From Gramella sp. MT6 (GTDB lineage: Bacteria > Bacteroidota > Bacteroidia > Flavobacteriales > Flavobacteriaceae), in contig NZ_CP048410.1 of assembly GCF_019357415.1 (NCBI RefSeq), forward strand, positions 3,498,501 to 3,562,500: DNA of 64,000 nt, in the 5' to 3' direction. Below the pieces are notes generated by a model. It worked only from the letters and a program-made list of their open reading frames with translations. It made no database searches and was not told the origin of the DNA. A program made the position numbers and the translations under genes. Of the stretch, positions 8,533 through 16,478 are shown piece after piece; the stretch's first letter is position 1, and each line of letters starts with the position of its first letter.

Positions 8533-9333
8533 TTAATATAATTCACTCCATATTATATAGATACCCATTAGCAGAACGAACCAACCAAACCCTTTTTTCA
8601 GCTTTTTACCGTCTATAAATTTATTTAAATACACGCCAAGCCAGATCCCTGCAATAGAAAGTCCTGTAAATATCAGTAAGAAAGTCCATTCAATTTCCAT
8701 ATTCTCTACATCACCAATAAAACCTATTAGCGATTTTACGGCAATGATAAGTAAAGAGGTCGCTACCGCTTTCTTCATGGGTAATTTTGCCAGAAGAACC
8801 AGGGCAGGTATGATCAAAAAGCCTCCTCCTGCTCCAACGATCCCGGTTAAAAGCCCAACCACAATCCCTTCTATAATTATTAGTGGATAGTTATAAGTAA
8901 CTTTTTTTACTTCCACATTTCTACCGTTCTCCTTTTCCCTGATCATGGATATAGAAGCGACCACCATGATGATGGCGAAGAACAGCATGATACCAATGTT
9001 TTTGGTTACCGTAAAGTCAAAAACTGTGAAAATCTCCGATGGTATGGCGGGCACCAGAAATTTCCTGGTGAGATAAACCGCTATAAATGCAGGGATTGCA
9101 AAAACCACCGCAGTCCTAAAATCTATAAGTTTCTTAGGGATATTCCTTAAGGCACCTACTAGTGAGGAAGTACCTACCACAAATAATGAATAAGCGGTAG
9201 CCGTAACCGGATTCACTGCCATTAAATAAACAAGTACAGGCACAGTAAGTATTGAACCTCCGCCCCCTATTAATCCTAATACCACTCCTATTAAAAGCGC
9301 ACCAAAGTATCCCAGTATTTCTAATAATTCCAT
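8533..9333 (-). CDS. TauE/SafE-type anion exporter
   Basis: This 266-residue inner-membrane protein has two repeats of about four helices, each opening with a glycine-rich motif (GLIGGGGSILTVPVLVYL and GAGGGFLIIPALVLL). That is the signature of the TauE/SafE family, which exports sulfite, sulfoacetate or related anions. It follows the Crp/Fnr gene on the same strand with a 72-base gap that contains a Crp/Fnr-type palindrome, so it probably has its own regulated promoter. Members next to Crp/Fnr genes often serve sulfur or redox metabolism; the substrate here is inferred. Confidence 0.85.
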   Translation of the reverse strand: MELLEILGYFGALLIGVVLGLIGGGGSILTVPVLVYLMAVNPVTATAYSLFVVGTSSLVGALRNIPKKLIDFRTAVVFAIPAFIAVYLTRKFLVPAIPSEIFTVFDFTVTKNIGIMLFFAIIMVVASISMIREKENGRNVEVKKVTYNYPLIIIEGIVVGLLTGIVGAGGGFLIIPALVLLAKLPMKKAVATSLLIIAVKSLIGFIGDVENMEIEWTFLLIFTGLSIAGIWLGVYLNKFIDGKKLKKGFGWFVLLMGIYIIWSELY

Positions 9334-9382
9334 TTCTAATATTTAATTCGGTGCAAAAATACCGTCAAAGATCAGCCTTTGC

Positions 9383-9398
9383 AGTAACAAGAGTTACA
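9383..9398. promoter_or_regulatory. Crp/Fnr-type palindromic operator
   Basis: AGTAACAAGAGTTACA is a near-perfect inverted repeat (GTAAC/GTTAC half-sites, 4-base spacer) about 50 bases upstream of the TauE-type exporter start and immediately 3' of the Crp/Fnr gene. It matches the sites at 1448 and 35716. Binding by the adjacent regulator is inferred. Confidence 0.6.
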
Positions 9399-9405
9399 GA
9401 GTGAA

Positions 9406-10038
9406 TTATAGATCTATTACTTTGATCTGGTTTCGTTGCAGGGATATCTTTTTATCCAGCTCCAGCTTCTTCAGTAACCTGGAAATAACCACCCGGGATG
9501 TATGCATATCATAAGCTATTTGCTGATGAGTACTATGAATAACCTCATCGCCGTTGATCTTAGCCTTATCACGCAGATAGCGCATAAGGCGTTCATCCAT
9601 ATTCATAAAGGCGATAGCATCGATGGCATCCATCATTTCGGAAAGACGGGAATGATAGGATTCAAAAACGAAATTACGCCAGGATCTATATTTTGCGGTC
9701 CACTCCTCCATTTTTGAAATGGGGATCATTATAAAAGTGGTGTCTGTTTCGGCCACAGCACGAATCTCGCTTTTTGTTTGTCCCAGGCAGCAACTTAAGG
9801 TCATAGCGCAGGTATCGCCACGTTCCAGGAAATATAATAAAAGTTCATCACCGTCATTATCTTCCCTTAAGATCTTAATGGCGCCTTTTATTAGCAGGGG
9901 CATTCCCGTAACGTAATCACCTATTTCGATGATCTTATCTCCTGCAGCTGCAGTTTTGAGAGTTCCGTACTCTACTATCTCGTCCAGAAGCTCTTTTTCA
10001 AAAAGAAAACCATAAGCTTCTTCCAGTTCTTTACGCAT
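9406..10038 (-). CDS. Crp/Fnr family transcriptional regulator
   Basis: This 210-residue regulator has an N-terminal cyclic-nucleotide-binding-like beta-barrel (about residues 20-120), a long dimer helix (about 122-150) and a C-terminal winged helix with the recognition segment SRVVISRLLKKLE. It lacks the N-terminal Cys cluster of Fnr but has the segment CAMTLSCC, found in a Bacteroidota branch of the family, which may sense redox or metals. Three palindromes of the TGTAAC-N4-GTTACA type in this window are its likely targets (inference). The next gene on the strand is the TauE exporter. Confidence 0.88.
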   Translation of the reverse strand: MRKELEEAYGFLFEKELLDEIVEYGTLKTAAAGDKIIEIGDYVTGMPLLIKGAIKILREDNDGDELLLYFLERGDTCAMTLSCCLGQTKSEIRAVAETDTTFIMIPISKMEEWTAKYRSWRNFVFESYHSRLSEMMDAIDAIAFMNMDERLMRYLRDKAKINGDEVIHSTHQQIAYDMHTSRVVISRLLKKLELDKKISLQRNQIKVIDL

Positions 10039-10518
10039 ATAATTGAGGTTTGAGAGTAAAATTAGGAAGAATTATTAAGAATTAACCCTAGCGGAATGGT
10101 AGGTCATAGATAAGGATATCTACTAGATTAATAGGAACTAAGACCTATCGTGGCTAAATTTAAGACAGCATTAAATTGAGCTTGCCATTCAAAAGATCTA
10201 GGCAATAAAAACATATAAGGCAAAGTATTATCTGGATGGCTAGCATTTACAAAAACGCAAATTCAAAAAATGCTGAAAATTCATTGATCTCTATCATTAC
10301 CGTGTTTTAATCTTTACTTCAGTTTAGCCCAGATTTGAAAATGAAATCCTGATAAAAGGATCAGAAGAAATTCCCGGCCAGAGAAAATCCTTCAAATTTT
10401 ATTAAAACTTTAGTGAAACGGGCTTCAATCTGAAGCTATCTTAACAAGGCCTTATTACAAGAAGGTTTCTTTTCTGGTTAACTTTCCTATTCAAATTATT
10501 GCTAAAAAAAGAAAAATT
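10039..10518. other. 480-base intergenic region without a visible gene
   Basis: This space separates the divergent Crp/Fnr gene and the aldehyde dehydrogenase gene. I found no convincing coding frame. A widely spaced inverted repeat (TAGGTC at 10100, GACCTA at 10142) is present but unconvincing. It must hold promoters for both flanking genes. Confidence 0.4.
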
Positions 10519-11901
10519 ATGTCTGACGAAAAAAAGCTAAAAACCATTAATCCTGCTACCGGTAAAGCGATCAAGGAATATGATCAAATGACCGACAAGG
10601 AAATGAACAAGGCCATTGAAGATTGCCATAAAGCATTTTTAGAGTGGAAAACCAAACCGGCTGAAGAACGAGCAAAGATCATTAAGAATATTGGTAAAAA
10701 GCTCGATGAATATAAAGACGACCTGGCAGAACTCATGACCCAGGAAATGGGGAAACTGGTTAACCAGGGAAAACAGGAAGTGGAACTTTGTAGCGGCATT
10801 TGCGATTACACCGCAGCGAACGGCCCGGATAGTCTAAAGGATGAGGAAAGAGAACTACCCGAAGGAGGAAAAGGCTTTATTACTTATTCTCCGCTTGGAG
10901 TAATTTATGGGATTCAGCCGTGGAATTTTCCAAGCTACCAGGTAGTGAGATATTCTATTGCCAATTTAATGGCTGGAAATGGTGTGTTACTTAAACATGC
11001 TGAAAATGTTACAGGAAGTGCATTAATGCTAGAAAAGATCTACCTCGAGGCCGGGTTACCCGAAAACCTTTTTAAGGTATTGCTTATTTCTCACGATCAA
11101 AGTGATGCAATTATAGAAAATGACCTTGTACGCGGAGTTACTTTAACTGGTAGCCCAGGTGCCGGGAAAATTATTGGTAAGAAAGCCGGAGAAGCACTTA
11201 AGAAAACTGTGCTCGAATTGGGTAGTAATGACGCCTACCTGGTTCTGGAAGATGCCGACATAGAACTGGCGGTTGAAACCTGTGTTAAAGGAAGATTATA
11301 TAACAATGGAGAAACCTGTGTAGCTGCAAAAAGATTTGTAGTGGTAGATAAGGTTTACGATAAATTCAAAGATGCTTTTGTAAAACAGATGTCTAATATA
11401 AAAGCCGGAGATCCTACGAAAGATGATAGCGATATAGGACCTATGGCTAGAAAAGATCTTAGGGATGAATTACATGAACAGGTAGAAGAAAGCGTTAAAA
11501 AAGGAGCAAAGATCCTTTGTGGTGGTAAGATGCCAGAGGGTGACGGATATTATTATCCAGCCACAGTTCTGGGTGACCTAAAGCCAGGAATGCCGGCTTA
11601 TGACGATGAGCTTTTTGGACCTGTAGCTTCTCTGATCAAGGCTAAAGATGACGAGGATGCCATGCGCATTGCCAATGACAGTAGATTTGGACTTGGTGGA
11701 GGTATCTTCTCTAAAGATGAAGAAAGAGCTAAGGAACTGGCGAAAAATCATTTTGATACCGGAATGGTATTTATTAACTCCTTTGGCCTGGCTAAACCAA
11801 ATATGCCTTTTGGAGGAGTAAAAGATTCTGGTTATGGTAGAGAACACGGAACCTTCGGTCTACATGAATTCGTTAATGTGAAAGCGGTAATGCTCGCATA
11901 A
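10519..11901 (+). CDS. NAD(P)-dependent succinate-semialdehyde-type dehydrogenase
   Basis: This 460-residue aldehyde dehydrogenase is close to the succinate-semialdehyde dehydrogenase group (GabD/Sad). It carries the substrate-pocket motif PWNFPSYQVVRY, the Glu motif VLELGSNDAYLV and the catalytic Cys in NNGETCVAAKRF. It would oxidise an aliphatic semialdehyde to the acid in the cytoplasm. LELGSND replaces the usual LELGG motif, as in this subgroup. The gene stands alone and ends at a strong intrinsic terminator 25 bases downstream. Confidence 0.88.
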   Translation: MSDEKKLKTINPATGKAIKEYDQMTDKEMNKAIEDCHKAFLEWKTKPAEERAKIIKNIGKKLDEYKDDLAELMTQEMGKLVNQGKQEVELCSGICDYTAANGPDSLKDEERELPEGGKGFITYSPLGVIYGIQPWNFPSYQVVRYSIANLMAGNGVLLKHAENVTGSALMLEKIYLEAGLPENLFKVLLISHDQSDAIIENDLVRGVTLTGSPGAGKIIGKKAGEALKKTVLELGSNDAYLVLEDADIELAVETCVKGRLYNNGETCVAAKRFVVVDKVYDKFKDAFVKQMSNIKAGDPTKDDSDIGPMARKDLRDELHEQVEESVKKGAKILCGGKMPEGDGYYYPATVLGDLKPGMPAYDDELFGPVASLIKAKDDEDAMRIANDSRFGLGGGIFSKDEERAKELAKNHFDTGMVFINSFGLAKPNMPFGGVKDSGYGREHGTFGLHEFVNVKAVMLA

Positions 11902-11925
11902 CCTTATTTTAAATAAACTGAATTT

Positions 11926-11962
11926 AAGATCTGGAGTCTTTTTTGACTTCAGATCTTTTTTT
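11926..11962 (+). terminator. Intrinsic terminator of the dehydrogenase gene
   Basis: The arms AAGATCTGGAGTC (11926-11938) and GACTTCAGATCTT (11945-11957) pair with one mismatch and are followed by a run of seven T. It lies 25 bases after the stop codon of the aldehyde dehydrogenase gene. Confidence 0.8.
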
Positions 11963-12118
11963 ATGCATTAGGATTAACAGATCGAAACCTGGTAAAAATA
12001 AAATTCTTCATAAATATGGCAATGTACTGATTTTCAGTATATTTAAATTATGACCCGGAAATTATGATTAGGCATATTATATCCGTGGATGCATGCATTA
12101 ATTTAAAAGCTTTCGAAA

Positions 12119-12856
12119 ATGGAATTCAATCTGGCGGAAAAACTTGCAATTGTGAAGGCGATAGATAAAGTAATCCTGGCAGATGAAAAGGTTGCAAAAG
12201 GTGAAATGGTCTACCTGGGCCAGTTAATGAAATTACTCAAGTTCGATTCTGAATTTGTTGAGGAAGCCAGGAAATTTCAAATGCACCAGGCAAATTTAAT
12301 CCTGGAAGGTCTCAGCGAACCTAAAAAACATTCCCTCGGAATCATGCTACATGAAATGGCCTATGCAGATGGATACCTGGGAAAAGAAGAAGTAAAGGTG
12401 CTGTTCTCCATGTTCGAAACGGCAGGTATCAAAATAGAAGAGCCGGGAAACAATTTATCTGTTTTCGATATTTCAGATGTTTATTTCAGGTCATCTAAAC
12501 ATTTGCAGCATTATAAAGAAAAGGATATTTCCGAAGAAAAGAATGAGAAAAGAGCAATCAAAATCGAACCTCATATTGACGGAAAAAAGGGTTTTACAAT
12601 CACGACCTTCAAGCTGGATGGCTTTTTACCTTTCTGGGGAAATAAAGTAGAACTGACTCCCAAACATATGGATATTCAGGAATTAAATAAGAGCAGGAGT
12701 ATTTTAAAAGGATATATATCATTTCCTGAAACCAGTGCAGATCCCGCCGACCTGCATTCTAATTACAGCCTGAGCATTTACCATCCCGGTAATGAAATTG
12801 AAAAGATCGTTTTACATAAACTACACGAGAATATAGATATAGAATATCTTAAATAA
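12119..12856 (+). CDS. TerB-like domain protein
   Basis: The first 110 or so residues of this 245-residue cytosolic protein form two similar helical motifs (ILADEKVAKGEMVYL and AYADGYLGKEEVKVL), as in the TerB-like/DUF533 fold of acidic, possibly metal-binding repeats. The C-terminal half is beta-rich and not recognised. No signal peptide or membrane helix is seen. It stands just upstream of the recombinase but on a separate transcript, judging by a hairpin with a T-run at 12959. Confidence 0.6.
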   Translation: MEFNLAEKLAIVKAIDKVILADEKVAKGEMVYLGQLMKLLKFDSEFVEEARKFQMHQANLILEGLSEPKKHSLGIMLHEMAYADGYLGKEEVKVLFSMFETAGIKIEEPGNNLSVFDISDVYFRSSKHLQHYKEKDISEEKNEKRAIKIEPHIDGKKGFTITTFKLDGFLPFWGNKVELTPKHMDIQELNKSRSILKGYISFPETSADPADLHSNYSLSIYHPGNEIEKIVLHKLHENIDIEYLK

Positions 12857-12958
12857 TCACTTGAACCCAGGTTATTCCATCAGTTTTAATCAGACCAATA
12901 AAAACACTGACAATCAATTAGTTAAAATTTTAAATAAAACTAAATATATCGTTTTGTC

Positions 12959-12979
12959 CAGACCTAGGAGTCTGTTTTT
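12959..12979 (+). terminator. Weak terminator or attenuator before the recombinase gene
   Basis: The short stem CAGAC (12959-12963) / GTCTG (12970-12974) is followed by five T. It lies between the TerB-like gene and the recombinase start codon at 13009, so it either ends the upstream transcript or attenuates recombinase expression. Confidence 0.4.
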
Positions 12980-13008
12980 CAGCTATATTTAATTCTTATT
13001 TTAAACCG

Positions 13009-14172
13009 ATGGAGAAGATAGTTTTAGAGGACTTTGTGCATTTGAATAGTGCACAGATAGGAATTGGGTTTGGGTATGACCGGGCAATGATAGATCATTT
13101 AAAAAAGCTGGAAGGAGTATCCTGGAGCAATATCTTTGGAACATTTTATATTAAGGCGAGTAAACAAAATCTGGATAGGCTTTTTAAACATTTAAACGGC
13201 CAGGGCTTTTTTGTAGATTATTCTAACCTTGATATTTTAAGGTTACCTGAAGACGAGACCAAACTTTTTACAGTCGAAACCGAGAGACCGGAAATTCAGG
13301 ATTTCAAAAAGTATCTGTATGGGCAGCGCTATAGTGAAAGTACCATTGAAACCTATACATACTTCACTGAAAAGTTCCTTAAATACCATCGGTTCAAAAG
13401 GAATTATACCCTGGCCGATGTAGATCGTTTTGTTGAAAATGAGATCGCTTTAAAAGATTATTCGATAAGTACCCACAGGCAGTGTATTAGCGCACTCAAG
13501 CATTATTTTGAACTTACAGAGCAAGAAGCCATAGATACAGCACATCTAAAAAGGCCTGATAAAAGCAAATTCCTTCCCGGTGTTCTAAGCAAAGAAGAGG
13601 TTTTTGACCTGCTTAGGGCAACCCGAAATATAAAGCATCGCTGTATCCTGGCGCTTATTTATTCTTCTGGTCTCAGGATTGGCGAGTTGCTGAATTTACA
13701 ACTTCGCGATATAGATGTAGACCGCCGGCAAATTCTTATAAGGCAGGCTAAGGGCAGAAAGGACAGGTATGTGATGTTAGCAGAAACTATTCTGCCTTTA
13801 TTTTATAATTACCTGCAGACTTATATGCCGAAAAAGTATTTTGCTGAAGGCCAGAATGACCAGCAATATTCATCTTCTGCGGTGCGAAGTTTTCTGAAAG
13901 ATTCCTGTCGCAGAGCCAGGATAAAGAAAAGGGTTACACCGCATACTTTAAGGCACAGCTATGCCACTCACATGCTGGAAAACGGGATCGATCTCAGGTA
14001 TATTCAGGAATTACTGGGGCATTCCAGGCCCGAGACCACCATGATATACACGCATGTGACGCAGAAGGATCTTTCGCGGATCAAGAGTCCGTTAGATGTA
14101 AGCATAAAGGAACTCATGGAGCGTTCTAATGCAGACCCAAACCTGCGCTTATCCCGGAACATACTCGAATAA
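13009..14172 (+). CDS. Integron-type tyrosine recombinase (IntI/Xer-like)
   Basis: This 387-residue tyrosine recombinase has a complete catalytic set: Arg223 (GLRIGE), Lys248 (QAKGRKDR), His312 and Arg315 (TPHTLRHS), His338 (LLGHS) and Tyr347 (TTMIYTHV). A SAM-like core-binding domain spans about residues 95-175. An extra N-terminal domain of about 90 residues (with VSWSNIFGTFYI) is not found in Xer or classical IntI. The C-terminal MIYTHV...SPLD segment resembles IntI1, but Lys248 to His312 is only 64 residues, so the IntI-specific insertion between patches II and III is absent. The gene reads into the first cassette of a large attC array that starts 28 bases after its stop. Its role in cassette integration and excision is inferred from this position. 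Confidence 0.85.
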   Translation: MEKIVLEDFVHLNSAQIGIGFGYDRAMIDHLKKLEGVSWSNIFGTFYIKASKQNLDRLFKHLNGQGFFVDYSNLDILRLPEDETKLFTVETERPEIQDFKKYLYGQRYSESTIETYTYFTEKFLKYHRFKRNYTLADVDRFVENEIALKDYSISTHRQCISALKHYFELTEQEAIDTAHLKRPDKSKFLPGVLSKEEVFDLLRATRNIKHRCILALIYSSGLRIGELLNLQLRDIDVDRRQILIRQAKGRKDRYVMLAETILPLFYNYLQTYMPKKYFAEGQNDQQYSSSAVRSFLKDSCRRARIKKRVTPHTLRHSYATHMLENGIDLRYIQELLGHSRPETTMIYTHVTQKDLSRIKSPLDVSIKELMERSNADPNLRLSRNILE

Positions 14173-14189
14173 AAATGTATATTGCTGTG

Positions 14190-14206
14190 GATATAACACG
14201 TTAGGC
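14190..14206 (+). other. attI-like primary attachment site
   Basis: GTTAGGC at 14200-14206 is a perfect integron core site (G/TTRRRY), preceded by TAAC two bases upstream, giving the small dyad TAAC-AC-GTTA. It lies 28 bases after the recombinase stop codon and marks the left boundary of cassette 1. Because the cassette begins at the TT, the sequence left of it is the candidate attI. It is very short and may extend into the end of the recombinase gene. Confidence 0.65.
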
Positions 14207-14220
14207 ACCATTTAAAAACA

Positions 14221-14886
14221 ATGAAAAAATTTATTCAAGTCTTCATTCCGATTCTTATAGGTTTAATATTAATCGGATTATCAATTTGGTTTTTCTTTTT
14301 AGCTAAAAATGACAATGCTTATTTATTATTATTTGGATTAGGAACTGCCATATTCATGCCGATTTCAATTTCGCTTTTCCAATATGCTGCCTCTTATAGA
14401 AAAAGAAACGTAAACCAAAAATTGTCAGAATTATCCAAAATTGCTGATATAAAAGATTTGTTAGATAAAACTAAATCTACCGAAGAACAACTTGAGATTT
14501 TAAAAAACGAATACAAAAACTTAGAGAAGAATATTCGCTACAATAGCGAAAAAATTGCTTTAGAACTAAGAAGAGATGACCTAATAAGGAAAGCAAAAGA
14601 AACTTTGAGAGAATTAGAAAGTATTGATGAGGAACTAATACACATTAACGCAAATCTAGAAAAATATAATGTCCCTTTAGAAGTTCAACTTTTAAGAGAA
14701 AGAGTTTTCAAAAAAGAAATTGCTGTATTTCGATTCAGAGAAAAAACTTATACTTACAAAAAGTATACTGCTCCAAACTCAAATTTTTTACCTCTAGATG
14801 ATATTTTGTTTCTGACTTTTAAAACAATTGAAAGAACTCAAAAGAAAAAATTGAAAGAAGAGGTTGATGAATCTATAAATAACTAG
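14221..14886 (+). CDS. Cassette 1: membrane protein with coiled coil
   Basis: This 221-residue protein has two N-terminal hydrophobic helices (about residues 7-28 and 34-56) and a long Lys/Glu-rich coiled coil (about 70-165), with a basic tail. I do not recognise the family; the layout suggests an inner-membrane anchored cytoplasmic rod. It is the first gene of the array, 48 bases after the recombinase stop with no terminator between, so it is probably transcribed from the recombinase promoter. Its attC begins at 14901. Confidence 0.75.
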   Translation: MKKFIQVFIPILIGLILIGLSIWFFFLAKNDNAYLLLFGLGTAIFMPISISLFQYAASYRKRNVNQKLSELSKIADIKDLLDKTKSTEEQLEILKNEYKNLEKNIRYNSEKIALELRRDDLIRKAKETLRELESIDEELIHINANLEKYNVPLEVQLLRERVFKKEIAVFRFREKTYTYKKYTAPNSNFLPLDDILFLTFKTIERTQKKKLKEEVDESINN

Positions 14887-14900
14887 AACAATTAAACGGT

Positions 14901-15034
14901 GCCTAACATCGGTTCATCGCAAATAACGGGTTTAGGTCGAAAAAGTGTAATTTTAGAAACCAAGAAAGAAAACAGTTAATCCGACAAGTCCGCATCCCTA
15001 CTCCCGCAACTTGCGATAACCGTAACCGTTACCT
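14901..15034 (+). repeat. attC1 (subfamily A, 134 bp)
   Basis: It starts with R'' GCCTAAC and ends with R' GTTACCT at 15028. The arms CGGTT-C-ATCGCAA (14910-14922) and TTGCGATAACCG (15011-15022) pair fully except for one extra C in the left arm, like the extrahelical base of classical attC sites. The ten bases GGTGCCTAAC at 14898-14907 are the exact complement of the GTTAGGCACC at the start of cassette 1. Confidence 0.85.
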
Positions 15035-15056
15035 GCAAGCTCCAGAAAAATTCGTA

Positions 15057-15578
15057 ATGAAAGAAAAGCTAAATAAAATATTTGAATTAGAATCGAAGGA
15101 AAAATACAATGAAGCTTTTACAGCCTATCAAAAATTGATCTTAGAAAATCCAGAAGATTTTAAAACGTGGAAATTTTACTATTTCTTTCTCTGGAGTATG
15201 TTAGAAGTCTCAAATAAACAATTCACTAAAAAAATTGATTTAAATAAAGAGTTAGAAAAGCAATTAAATATTGGACTCAGAAAATTTTCAAACTTACCTG
15301 AATTCAATTTCATTGCAGGATATACTATTTCTATTTTTCCATATCAATTTGGAGAATATGAAGATTTAGAAAAGAAGAGTATAGAAATGCTAAAATTAGC
15401 TACAAAATCAGAACCTGAGAATTTAATTTATAAAATGGCATTTCTGGGTTCTCAGACAGGTGATTTAAATGATAAAGAGTACGTTGAAATTAGCAAAAAA
15501 GCTCAAACATCAATAAAATCAGAATATCAAGGAAAAGGATTATTAAATCATTACTTTTTGCAAGTATTAAAAAGATAA
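15057..15578 (+). CDS. Cassette 2: TPR-like protein
   Basis: This 173-residue all-helical protein has repeats resembling TPR units (for instance the segment around residues 10-40 with NEAFTAYQKLILENPED). It has no signal peptide and is probably cytosolic. TPR proteins mediate protein contacts; no partner can be named. It is the single gene of its cassette, 28 bases after the cassette boundary. The cassette start TTACCTGC is complementary to GCAGGTAA of its own attC. Codon use is strongly A/T-ended, unlike the upstream chromosomal genes. Confidence 0.75.
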   Translation: MKEKLNKIFELESKEKYNEAFTAYQKLILENPEDFKTWKFYYFFLWSMLEVSNKQFTKKIDLNKELEKQLNIGLRKFSNLPEFNFIAGYTISIFPYQFGEYEDLEKKSIEMLKLATKSEPENLIYKMAFLGSQTGDLNDKEYVEISKKAQTSIKSEYQGKGLLNHYFLQVLKR

Positions 15579-15585
15579 GAGCCAG

Positions 15586-15719
15586 CAGGTAACAACGGTT
15601 CATCGCCAATAGCCGGCAGCGTTAGGAAAAAAATAATTAACTTGACCAACAAACCAATACTAAGCCGACAAATCCGCGTCCCGCACTCCGCCAACTGGCG
15701 ATAACCACGAACCGTTGTA
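15586..15719 (+). repeat. attC2 (subfamily B, 134 bp)
   Basis: R'' AGGTAAC at 15586-15592 and R' GTTGTAC at 15713-15719 bound this site. The left arm CGGTTCATCGCCA and right arm TGGCGATAACC pair with the same extra C as in attC1. GCAGGTAAC at 15584-15592 is the exact complement of the cassette 2 start GTTACCTGC. The middle differs from attC1 and defines a second subfamily. Confidence 0.85.
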
Positions 15720-15745
15720 CACATTTTTCATAAAAAAAATTCCGA

Positions 15746-16312
15746 ATGAGAACCGAATTTGATAATGAAATTTTAGAAGAATATGATTCGTTTGTTATTT
15801 CTGAAGAATTTGAAAAAGAGCAAATAAGAAAAAATATTCGAGAGAAACTTTTAAATAATAAAGAAGAACTAAATTCTGAAAATTATCAAATATTAGGTTT
15901 ACTAGATTATGAAAGTAATGATTGGAAAAAATATTCAAATCGAATAATTGAAAATTTTACTAAATCAATTGAAAAAGATAAAACCAATTTTTTAGCTCAA
16001 TTATATTTAGGACATATTTATCAAGATATTGGAAAGTTGGAAAAAGCACTCGAAGTTTATTTAAAAGTAGATTCTAAAGCTTTGAAAAAATTTCAGTTAT
16101 GGAGATATGTAAAACTTTTAGAACAAATTGGTTATTGTACTTACAAATTAGGGAACGAATCTTCGGGAATTGTATTTTTTGAAAAAGTACTTAAATGGTA
16201 TAAACAGACACCCAAAAATGAGCATTTAGCTAGACCAACGGAACTCTTGAATTGTTTACCTGACAATCATAAAATCGTAAAAGAAATTAAACTAATTGAA
16301 GATTATTTATAA
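15746..16312 (+). CDS. Cassette 3: TPR-like protein
   Basis: This 188-residue helical protein has at least two TPR-like units (around residues 75-107, with AQLYLGHIYQDIGKLEKALE, and 108-150). It has no signal peptide. It is a different protein from the one in cassette 2, though of the same general fold. It is the sole gene of its cassette, 33 bases after the boundary. The function is unknown; scaffolding or partner binding is the only reasonable family-level statement. Confidence 0.75.
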   Translation: MRTEFDNEILEEYDSFVISEEFEKEQIRKNIREKLLNNKEELNSENYQILGLLDYESNDWKKYSNRIIENFTKSIEKDKTNFLAQLYLGHIYQDIGKLEKALEVYLKVDSKALKKFQLWRYVKLLEQIGYCTYKLGNESSGIVFFEKVLKWYKQTPKNEHLARPTELLNCLPDNHKIVKEIKLIEDYL

Positions 16313-16324
16313 CAAAAAAACGGT

Positions 16325-16459
16325 GTACAACAGCGGTTCATCTCAAATTCCGGGTATTAATGGAAAAAATGTAATTTTAGAAACCAGGAGAGAAAATGGT
16401 TAAGCCGACAAGTCCGCGTCCCTACTCCCGCAACTTGCGATAACCGCAAACCGTTAGCA
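16325..16459 (+). repeat. attC3 (subfamily A, 135 bp)
   Basis: R'' GTACAAC at 16325-16331 and R' GTTAGCA at 16453-16459 bound this site. GTGTACAAC at 16323-16331 is the exact complement of GTTGTACAC at the start of cassette 3. The body is close to attC1, with the shared block GCCGACAAGTCCGCGTCCC and right arm TTGCGATAACCG. Confidence 0.85.
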
Positions 16460-16478
16460 TCCATTTTTATAAAGTGAT

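Noticed and set aside
10100..10147. Inverted repeat TAGGTC/GACCTA in the gap after the Crp/Fnr gene
   Set aside because: The arms are only six bases and 36 bases apart, which is expected by chance in this length of AT-rich DNA.
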